DNA of 51,475 nucleotides. Source: Aestuariivivens insulae (GTDB lineage Bacteria; Bacteroidota; Bacteroidia; Flavobacteriales; Flavobacteriaceae). The notes under the pieces are model-generated. The model was given only the letters and a program-made list of their open reading frames with translations. It did no database searches and was not told the origin of the DNA. A program made the position numbers and the translations under genes. Numbering within the stretch: the first letter of the stretch is position 1; each line of letters opens with the position of its first letter. The stretch covers positions 1-51,475 of the forward strand of contig NZ_JAKMCS010000022.1 in NCBI RefSeq assembly GCF_022662195.1, written 5' to 3'. Below, piece by piece: positions 42,165 through 50,700 of this stretch.

Positions 42165-42695
42165 TTAGGATTTACAACTATAAGATTTAGATGTAAACAG
42201 AAAGGATGAGATATTACCTTTTTTAATAAGCATAAGAGTATAATACATACGGCCTTCACTATTTTTCTTTGCAGAAATACCAACGTGAGTATAGTCTCCT
42301 TCAAGAATCTGTCTGTGTTGGTCACTATTAACCCATGCCTTGACGACACTTTCGGCTTTGGTATAACCATAGGCTACATTCTCAGCTACTTTAATTGCAT
42401 TCGTGGTTTCTTTTAGCTTTAGCTGTCGCGTATAGAAATTGTCGTGGCTTACTACCCCTTTTTCTATCATATAACTGCTATGTGTTGCAGCGACCTCTTT
42501 TATAATATCCATAGGTTCTAAATTAGGCAGGTTATTTTCTTCCCTATAAGCATTTACATAATCTATAATGTCTTCTTGGATATCTATTACTTCTTCTCCT
42601 ACATTTCTTATTTCCTGTTTCCCTTCATTTACATCTTCTTTGGCACATGAAAATAATATAAACAGCAAAGGAAATGCCAAAACTCTTATGTGCAT
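42165..42695 (-). CDS. CAP-domain lipoprotein
   Basis: 176 aa from the ATG at 42695, chosen because it opens a lipoprotein signal (lipobox LFSC, Cys17); the longer frame to 42806 adds an unrelated hydrophobic start. The CAP/SCP domain shows YREENNLPNLEPM, ATHSSYMIEKGVVSHDNF, AENVAYGY, VNSDQHRQILEGDYTHVGIS and MLIKK, the usual cavity motifs with His. Bacterial CAP proteins are secreted with unclear roles. Confidence 0.82.
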   Translation of the reverse strand: MHIRVLAFPLLFILFSCAKEDVNEGKQEIRNVGEEVIDIQEDIIDYVNAYREENNLPNLEPMDIIKEVAATHSSYMIEKGVVSHDNFYTRQLKLKETTNAIKVAENVAYGYTKAESVVKAWVNSDQHRQILEGDYTHVGISAKKNSEGRMYYTLMLIKKGNISSFLFTSKSYSCKS

Positions 42696-42857
42696 AGGTA
42701 TCTTATCCAAACCAACATTTATTCTTACCACAGTACCCTTAGCCCTTTTGCCTATACTAAAGCTACTGAAAAACACCAGTACAATGGAAATTACAAACAA
42801 AATCATATCAATGTTTTTTTAAATCAACTTTTCATTACAGTCCCAAGCTGTCCTTTT

Positions 42858-44801
42858 TTAGTCTGCTTGATGTTTAACAATGAATTCACTCCTTCTATTT
42901 TCTTGATGTTCTTCTCCTGAACATCTTATACCTTCCTTACAGCGATTTAACAGTTGTGTTTCGCCATACCCTTTAGCCTGTATTCTGTCTTTTGAAACTC
43001 CCAAACCAACCAAATAACTTAAAGTAGCTACGGCCCGTCTTTGGGATAGTTTTAAATTATAATTGGCATTTCCACGACTATCGGTATGCGATCGTATTTC
43101 AAGCTTTAGGTTAGAATGTTCAGTAAGAAAGTTGGCTACTTTTTGAAGTTCGATTTTTGAGTCTTCCCGTAGCTGGGATTCATTATAATCAAAATATATA
43201 GTATTCGGTTCTAGGACTTTCGAAAGATCAAAACCTTCAAAGAAAGAGGATTCCAAGCTTTCTAAATAAAAATCAAGCTTTTGTAAGGCAATCCCTTTTT
43301 CAGGGTATTGTTCTAAACTCTTATATTCTTCCTTGGTTACTTCAATATGCCTATCCTGATATCTATTGGCAATTTCCACTGTATATTTTCCATATTTATC
43401 AGAAAACGTATAATACAATTCATTTCCTGGGTTAACATTCCTAAGGCTTACCCTGGCACCTTCAATTGGTTTATTGGTCTTTTTGTCAATTACACTTCCA
43501 TAAATAACACCCTTAAAGGTTTCTATAATGTCTTTTATTTCTGTAAAGGCGTAAACATCATCTTTACCCAAGTTACCAGGCCTATTGGAACTTAAATAGC
43601 CTTTATGGGTATTAACATCTATGGAAAAAGCAAAATCGTCTCCTTCAGAATTTATTGGCTTGCCTACATTTACAACCCCATTGTCCATATTTTCATTTAA
43701 GAGCATGTAAAACACATCGTAACCTCCCAGACCAAAATGTCCATCCGATGAAAAATACAGCTCGTTTCTGTCTGTAACAAATGGAAACGATTCTCTTCCT
43801 GTAGTGTTTACTCCACCCTCAACAGGATGTGGGGTTTCTAGAGTTCCATCTGGATTTATATCGACTACAAAAATATCTGTGGCCCCTGTAGACCCTGGAC
43901 GATCTGAGGCAAAATATAACTTATCCTCAGACGGGCTAAGCGCTGGGTGTGCATTAGAATACGAGTTACTGTTTATAGAAAGATCCTCTATACTGCCCCA
44001 TTTACCATTTTCTCCTAAACGGGCTCTATAAATTTTTAAATTTAAGGTTTGTGCTTTTTTAGATTTGTTCCATCCCTTTTTATTAGTTCCGGTAAAATAC
44101 ATGGTCTTTCCATCCCTTGTTATAATAGGAGTCGATTCATGGTAATCGGTATTTATCTGTCCTTTTAACTGGCGTACTTTACCATAGGTACCATCTAAAT
44201 TTTCTGAAACCTCATACAAATCCAAAAAATTGAGATTGTTCCATACATCCAAATGTTTGGTCAATGAAGGCGCTCTATCCCTAGTAGAGGCAAAGAGCAA
44301 TTTATTGTTGGTTTTGGTAATTCCAAAATCTATTCCAGGGGAGTTAAAAGGCAATGGTTTTAGGTCGTACCTATCTGGTTCATTTTCAATTTCAACAAGA
44401 TAGCTTTTGTTATTTGCAAGATTCAATTCCAAGATTTTCATGTATTGGCGATACATCTCCTTAGCATCTTTCTCTTGTCCCACAGCTCGCATAGCTTGTG
44501 AATACCTTAAATAGTATACTGCTTCCTGTTCTTCATTAAGAGCAAATAGTTCTGAATACCATTTGTAAGCTTCTTTATATTGCGCATTGAAATAATGTGC
44601 ATTTCCTAACCTTTTAAATAGTTCTGGAGATTGATATCCGTCTTCTGCTAACCGCTCATAAATCTTTATGGCATCTATATAGGCCATATTATCGTATTTG
44701 GAATTCCCTTTCTTAAGTTTTTTATCTTGGGCAAAAACACAAATTGTAATAAATGACACAATAACATACAACAAAACTTTAGTAAAATAGTGTTGGTTCA
44801 T
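42858..44801 (-). CDS. OmpA-family protein with TPR, PD40 and regulatory domains (PorE-like)
   Basis: 647 aa with signal peptide. In order: TPR-like helices (about 35-125), a WD40-like/PD40 propeller (about 150-400, with SPSEDKLYFASDRPGSTGATDI and YLSSNRPGNLGKDDVY), a carboxypeptidase-regulatory-like sandwich (IYGSVIDKKTNKPIEGARVSL) and a C-terminal OmpA peptidoglycan-binding domain (IRSHTDSRGNANYNLKLSQRRA). This is the PorE layout of type IX secretion systems. It lies 13 bp after a PorP/SprF gene on the same strand. Probably links the secretion or surface complex to the cell wall. Confidence 0.82.
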   Translation of the reverse strand: MNQHYFTKVLLYVIVSFITICVFAQDKKLKKGNSKYDNMAYIDAIKIYERLAEDGYQSPELFKRLGNAHYFNAQYKEAYKWYSELFALNEEQEAVYYLRYSQAMRAVGQEKDAKEMYRQYMKILELNLANNKSYLVEIENEPDRYDLKPLPFNSPGIDFGITKTNNKLLFASTRDRAPSLTKHLDVWNNLNFLDLYEVSENLDGTYGKVRQLKGQINTDYHESTPIITRDGKTMYFTGTNKKGWNKSKKAQTLNLKIYRARLGENGKWGSIEDLSINSNSYSNAHPALSPSEDKLYFASDRPGSTGATDIFVVDINPDGTLETPHPVEGGVNTTGRESFPFVTDRNELYFSSDGHFGLGGYDVFYMLLNENMDNGVVNVGKPINSEGDDFAFSIDVNTHKGYLSSNRPGNLGKDDVYAFTEIKDIIETFKGVIYGSVIDKKTNKPIEGARVSLRNVNPGNELYYTFSDKYGKYTVEIANRYQDRHIEVTKEEYKSLEQYPEKGIALQKLDFYLESLESSFFEGFDLSKVLEPNTIYFDYNESQLREDSKIELQKVANFLTEHSNLKLEIRSHTDSRGNANYNLKLSQRRAVATLSYLVGLGVSKDRIQAKGYGETQLLNRCKEGIRCSGEEHQENRRSEFIVKHQAD

Positions 44802-44814
44802 GCTTTTCTATGCT

Positions 44815-45738
44815 TTAAAAAAATCTTGGACAAATAGCTCTTCTTAATCTTGTGGTTAATTCAAACCTAAGCAGAATCTCATGGGAGCCCGAATTGTATG
44901 CCGATAAAGGCGTAACATCATAATCGTAGGCATAACCTATAAATATCCCATCACTTACCTGAAAACCGGCCAGAGCACTAATTGCCGATCTCCCGCCCCT
45001 GTAGGCTGCTCCCAATGTAAGCTTCTCGTTCAATAGAAAGTTAGCCGACATGTCATAGGTAAATGGTGCTCCAGAAACTGCTCTCAATAGAAATGCTGGC
45101 TTAAACTGAAGTCTATAATTTAGGTCAAATACATAGCCTCCCATGGCATACCAATGTGCTTTTGAAGACACCGAAGTCGACTTAACATCGTCGTAATATT
45201 CGGTTTCTAATAAATTAGGTACCGACAGCCCCACGTACCATTTATCTGAGTATAAATATAATCCCGAACCAACGGCCAAGGCACTCCGACTAATATTCCC
45301 TAGGTTAGGATCTTGAGGGCTTTCTGGATTTAATTTGTTTACATCCAAACTAAAATAATTTAGCCCTGCCTTTAAACCAAACGCCCAATAAGTATATCGG
45401 CTTAATTGTATGGTATATGAAAAATCTCCAGACAGAAAGCCTGTATCTGTTGCCCCTACCTTATCACCTATATACGAAAGTCCCAAACCAACCCCTTTAA
45501 CCCCTATGGGGCTATTTACCGAAAAACTATGGGTTTCTGGTGCTCCTTCTATACCTACCCATTGCGAGCGGTAGGTTCCGATAACATTCAACACACCCCT
45601 ACTGCCAGCATAAGCTGGATTTAAGGTACTGGTGTTATACATATATTGGGTATATTGGTTTTCTTGCTGCCCAAAAACAAAACAATAGAACAACAGCAAA
45701 CACCACTTTATTTTTTTTATAATATCAACTTTTTTCAC
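44815..45738 (-). CDS. PorP/SprF family type IX secretion membrane protein
   Basis: 307 aa outer-membrane barrel. Signal peptide, then the hallmark QYTQYMYNTSTLNPAYAGSRG near the mature start, YRSQWVGIEGAPETHSFSVNSP and later SGSHEILLRF. SprF-like proteins work with type B C-terminal-domain substrates, here probably the product of the next gene upstream (45826-47085). Gene order CTD protein - PorP/SprF - OmpA is common in Flavobacteriaceae. Confidence 0.93.
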   Translation of the reverse strand: MKKVDIIKKIKWCLLLFYCFVFGQQENQYTQYMYNTSTLNPAYAGSRGVLNVIGTYRSQWVGIEGAPETHSFSVNSPIGVKGVGLGLSYIGDKVGATDTGFLSGDFSYTIQLSRYTYWAFGLKAGLNYFSLDVNKLNPESPQDPNLGNISRSALAVGSGLYLYSDKWYVGLSVPNLLETEYYDDVKSTSVSSKAHWYAMGGYVFDLNYRLQFKPAFLLRAVSGAPFTYDMSANFLLNEKLTLGAAYRGGRSAISALAGFQVSDGIFIGYAYDYDVTPLSAYNSGSHEILLRFELTTRLRRAICPRFF

Positions 45739-45825
45739 ACGTTTAAATTTCAGTAATTGATTGATAATAAATTAATTATAAAATCGAGAACGTGTACAAC
45801 CACTCCGTTCTCACATTAGTCTTTC

Positions 45826-47085
45826 TTAATCTGAGATAAGGTATAGATAGCCTACTTTGCTATAGGCTTTCTGCAATCCTGTTGTATCTTTAAAAACAGC
45901 CTTTACGGTATAGAAATAAGTTCCAGTGGGTAATGGCCCTCCTTTTCCAATAACCTCCAAACCACCGGAAACATTATAGCCTTTAAAAACATCTTCAGAG
46001 TAGGAATCACCATAATCCATGCTCTCATATAGTTTCACCCCCCACCTGTTATAAACAACGACTTCAAGGTTCTGGACTTCTCCACAAGAAAAGGAATCTG
46101 CAATATTAAATCGAAGGAAACTGTTCATCTGATCCCCATTCAATGTAATGGCATTGTTTACACCAAAATTTCCACAGTCTGCTCTAGCTTCTATCGAGGC
46201 CAAAGTATATACGCCACTACCCGTTACTGGGGCAGTTACCATCTTATTTTCCATATCTACGGTACCTCCAATATAACTCCACTTGTTCTGGTTGGTATCC
46301 CATTTTATAATGCTTAATACTGAGCCGTTAGCGATAAGGCCTGTAGGTGTAGTTCGGATCTCATCCCAGCTCAAGCTCAAGATAAAACCTTCTTCATCCT
46401 TAAATCCAGTAATCGCCCAATACTCGGCATTATCTATTTGTTCTATCTCTTTATCCTTATTTGCTTCAGAAAACTTAGTGAGCGGATTTTCGTAGAAGTA
46501 CTGCGCCGTAATCTCGGCCTTTTCCTTTAGGGTACCTATGGATGCTTTACGATAGTAATCTAAGTTTCCTATGGGATAGGTAAAATCGGTGTCTCCATAT
46601 TTCACCACTGGACCATTAACATGGCTTTCGTCTCCAACCCCTAAAGCTTCAGCGCTTTCTCCAAAGAAAATTGTACCGCCTAACCCTTCATTGGTCAATA
46701 TGCCATTTTGAAATTCGGCATCATTATCTATACTAATCCCACCGCTAAGCTCAAACGCTGTTTCTGGGGTTTGATTATTAAATATAACATTGTACAGGTT
46801 GCTCATGTTCAAACCTGTTATTCTCTGCATTTGGGTCCCTTCAAACTTTACAGTACCCGTACTACCAATGTAGTCCACCAAACCATCATTATTAAAATCC
46901 CCGTAGAGGTACAGCTCCCCTTCATTGATAAGCTCACCAGATGCTTTGTTGTTAAAACCGCTTACTATACCCATTTGGGTCTCAGGTTCTATATATAGCT
47001 TACCAATGTTTGCGGTTTGCCCAAACATGGCAAATGGCAATAGGGCTACGAGTAAGGCGTACTTGCTTATATGTTTAACTATCAT
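45826..47085 (-). CDS. Surface protein with type B (gliding-motility-type) T9SS sorting domain
   Basis: 419 aa. Signal peptide (cut near FG-QTAN), a beta-rich passenger with ELYLYGDFNNDGLVDYIG, and a C-terminal domain of the CHU_C/gliding-motility type (about 330-419: EVVVYNRWGVKLYES, GPLPTGTYFYTV, GYLYLISD). It should be exported by the type IX system and kept at the surface with the PorP/SprF partner encoded next. Its size suggests an adaptor for the large repetitive protein upstream rather than a long adhesin itself; inference. Confidence 0.85.
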   Translation of the reverse strand: MIVKHISKYALLVALLPFAMFGQTANIGKLYIEPETQMGIVSGFNNKASGELINEGELYLYGDFNNDGLVDYIGSTGTVKFEGTQMQRITGLNMSNLYNVIFNNQTPETAFELSGGISIDNDAEFQNGILTNEGLGGTIFFGESAEALGVGDESHVNGPVVKYGDTDFTYPIGNLDYYRKASIGTLKEKAEITAQYFYENPLTKFSEANKDKEIEQIDNAEYWAITGFKDEEGFILSLSWDEIRTTPTGLIANGSVLSIIKWDTNQNKWSYIGGTVDMENKMVTAPVTGSGVYTLASIEARADCGNFGVNNAITLNGDQMNSFLRFNIADSFSCGEVQNLEVVVYNRWGVKLYESMDYGDSYSEDVFKGYNVSGGLEVIGKGGPLPTGTYFYTVKAVFKDTTGLQKAYSKVGYLYLISD

Positions 47086-47278
47086 GGATAACTATTTTGA
47101 ATAGTTGTTTTTATAATTTATCTCCCTCTCTCCTAGGCATTTTTTATGACTCTTGGTTGGAGAGTTATAGGGTAATCTACTTGTTTTTAAAGGGTACAGT
47201 CCTTGGTCAAGGGGTTTATACCTCTCTTTAACCCCTTCCATGGGGTTACGAACTGGTATTGTTCGCTTCTGTAGCAGG

Positions 47279-47727
47279 TTATCGTGATTTACGAGTTGTA
47301 AAAAACTGTTTCATTTCCTGGTACAGGGTGGTAGTTCCTGCTACGTTTTCATTACTTAAATACCTAATGTTACTATAAAAAGACAGGGCATTGGTATAGC
47401 TATCGTGCTCCAATAATACTTTTGTATCTCTTAACTGTTCCACTAATTTACTAAGCTTTTGCAAGCGATTTTCTATTTGTTCTCTTGCTACATAATTACT
47501 GTCAAATTCAGCTTAATCTATAAAATTGGGCACGTGATGTGGGTACTGTTCCATAAGCATTTGGGCTTTATTTACAAATAGCTTGTTTTGTTCTGCAATG
47601 CTATCATATTGCCTGAGCTAGTCTGGAGTCAGGTTTACGGCCTTACCCTGGGACAACACTGCCTAATGCGGTATCTAACTTCTGTAATTCTTCTGTAGTG
47701 AAGCTTGTGGATATTAATGTTTGCCAT
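47279..47727 (-). pseudogene. Decayed hypothetical gene upstream of the surface locus
   Basis: Read with one frame change, the sequence gives MANIN(S)TSFTTEELQKLDTALGS.., then AEQNKLFVNKAQMLMEQYPHHVPNFID-stop-AEFDSNYVAREQIENRLQKLSKLVEQLRDTK. At least two in-frame stops and a frameshift interrupt it; only the last 61 codons are open. It resembles small helical proteins of unknown function found beside tail-fibre-like surface genes. The flanking 47086-47278 shows no gene. Confidence 0.65.
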
Positions 47728-47792
47728 TTTTTAGTTATTTATTATTAATAATTCGTTATTTGTCATTACTCCTTCAAGCTTCCATTTTCCAT

Positions 47793-50700
47793 CTACTTTT
47801 CACCTACCCCCAAAAGACACTCGATAGCTTCTAATCGTTCTTTAAGTGTTTTGTTTTCGGTTTTCAGGGCTTCAATTTCTTTGTGTTGTTCTATGGTATG
47901 CAGGTAAAGCTCTTCTACTTTTTCCAACAGTTGTGCAGAAAGCCCAGACACATTGATTAGATAATTACCTTTTTCGTCTTTTTTCAACTCGTCTATACCT
48001 GTTACCCCAGGCAAGTGCTTGTTTGCTTTTACAAAGGCTTCTACAGCTTCCAGGTTAAGGCGTTTATAATTGGAATTTAGGGTAGATGCGCCGTTTGCAT
48101 ATTCTTCAAAAACATAATCGGCATAGGTTTGGCTGGGGGCAATAAAACTACTTGCTTTTACATTGCCAGCTACTTCCAACTTTTCTGTAGGTGTAGCTGT
48201 GCCAATGCCTATTAAAGCTCCTGTGCTAATTCCTTGACCAAAAGCTCCATTTACGCCTGTACCAAAAATGGCTGAACCTATATTTAACTGATTGGAGCCT
48301 GCATTATTAGGTACATCTATTTTATATCCTAGAATAATATTATAGCTACCAGTCATAGGGTCTAACGTAGAAGATTGTCCCGCTTTAGAACCAATTACCG
48401 TATTACCATTACCTTTTGTGGCATATTTCATCGCTGCTTCACCAACAGCAGTATTCTCAGTCGATGCATCACCGGTCGTAATGCCTGTTATCGATTTTAA
48501 CGCTGATGAGCCTATTGCTGTATTAAAACTATTAAAATTTTGAGAACTACTCATGGTATCAGTACCAACTGCCGTATTATGGGCTCCACTAACATTTTGC
48601 ATCATTGAACCATCTCCCATGGATACATTTGCAAGTCCAGTTGTGTTATTTGAGAGTGAACTGGATCCAATTGCAACATTTGCAAATCCCGTTGTATTTT
48701 TAGATAAAACACCAACTCCTACAGCGATATTACTAGAAACGTTCCCTTTTCCTTTGCCCACGGTAATACCGTTAATTAAGGCATCGGCCGTGCCATCGGT
48801 AGCAGTGCTGGCCACCACAAGCCTGTTGGTTGGCGCTTTTGTACCTATACCTACATTGCCGTTATCTAAAACTACAAACTCGGTGCCTGCGGTACGTGCG
48901 GTGGTGCCATCGCTTTGTGTGCCCAGTTCAACCCTGTTGGGGTCGGCAGTTGTAGCCGTGGTAGGTCTTGTGTTTACCCAGGCATCGTTGGTGATGTCGG
49001 CACCGGCAGCAGCAAGAAACTGTGCTCTTGTACCGGCTTCTTTAAGCTCGCCCGTGGTGGCATCGGCCGTTACGATTACATCGGTAGCGGCATCGGTGCC
49101 TGTTAGGTTGCGTAACCTGGTTTTACCAGCTACGTCCAGCCTGTGTGTAGGTGCTTTGGTACCAATACCTATTAAAGGGTTGGTACTCTCATTCGAGTTT
49201 GTTCCCGTATTTATATTTAATCCAAAAATGGAAGATCCTATATTTAACTGGTTATCCCCTGATAGTATAGGTACATCTATATCGTAACCTATAACAATGT
49301 TTTTACTACCTGTTGTCGTATTATCTCCAGCTTTATAACCAATAGCTATATTTCCAATACCACCAGTAGAATTATTTAGGGTTAAATAACCGATAGCTGT
49401 GTTCCCAGCACCTGCTACATTATTAATCAATGCATTACGACCAACCGCAGTATTATAACTACCTTCATTGTTTTGTAACGAAAACGCACCAAGAGCAGTG
49501 TTATCTATGCCTGTTTCATTAGTCCGCATTGCATTACGACCAATAGCGGTATTATTGATACCTGTGGTATTGCTTAGTAATGAAGCTGTTCCAACAGCCG
49601 TGTTATCTGAGCCTGTATTATTTTGTAACGCAACAGAACCAACAGCAACATTACTACTTCCAATAACATTTGATTTTAAAGCCTCAAAGCCCAGGGCCGT
49701 GTTGCTAGCCCCAGTCGTTGTAGCTAGTAATGCAGAAGCCCCTATTGCAGTGTTTCTATCGGCAGAAGTGTTAGCCGCTAATGTCTTAAGCCCAACGGCA
49801 GTATTAGTGGAAACATTACCTTTTCCTTTACCAATGGTAAGGTCGTTTATCAAGGCATCTGCCGTACCATCGATAGCGGTACTGTTGGCTACCACAAACC
49901 TGTTGGTTGGTGCTTTTGTACCTATACCTACATTACCATTATCTAAAGCTACAAACTCGGTACCTGCGGTACGTACATTAATGCCGTCGCTTTGTGTGCC
50001 CAGTTCAACCCTGTTGGGATCGGTAACGGTAGGCATGGTGGGTCTTTTGTTTATCCATGCATCATCGGTAACGTCGGTGCCAGCTCCTGCGATCACCGTT
50101 GATAAATTGATCTTGTTCGGGGTTTCGTTCTCATCGGTATAAGTAAGCTCCTGGAAATCGTCAGCCGTATCGGCCACTCCATCGGGGCCCACGTTGTTCG
50201 CTATGGCGATGGTCGTCAAGGTCTCGGCAGTGCCGATAACCGTTGACAGGTTGATCTTGTTCAGCGTCCCGTCCTCATCGGTATAGGTAAGCTCCTGGAA
50301 ATCGTCCACCGTTCCAGAAGTTCCATCAGGGCCCACGTTGTTCGCTATGGCGATAGTGGTCAAGGTCTCGGCCGTGCCGATCACAGTCGACAGGTTGATC
50401 TTGTTCAGCGTGCCGTCCTCATCCTTATAGGTTAGTTCCTGGAAGTCGTCGGCCGTATCGGCAGTCCCATCGGGACCCACGTTGTTGGCTATCGCGATGG
50501 TCGTCAAAGTCTCGGCCGTGCCGATCACCGTTGTCAGGTTGATCTTGTTCAGCGTGCCGTCCTCATCCTTATAGGTGAGTTCCTGGAAATCATCGGCTGT
50601 ATCGGCAGTCCCATCGGGGCCCACATTGTTCGCTATGGCGATGGTGGTAAGGGTCTCTGCCGTGCCGATCACTGTTGACAGGTTGATCTTGTTCAACGTG

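Noticed and set aside
42696-42806. Longer start of the CAP-domain protein
   Set aside because: The added residues place a second hydrophobic region in front of a perfect lipoprotein signal; the ATG at 42695 explains the protein better.
48553-50142. Long plus-strand open frames opposite the adhesin
   Set aside because: They are low-complexity reverse readings of the repeats (Ala/Val/Pro-rich) without start context or family pattern.
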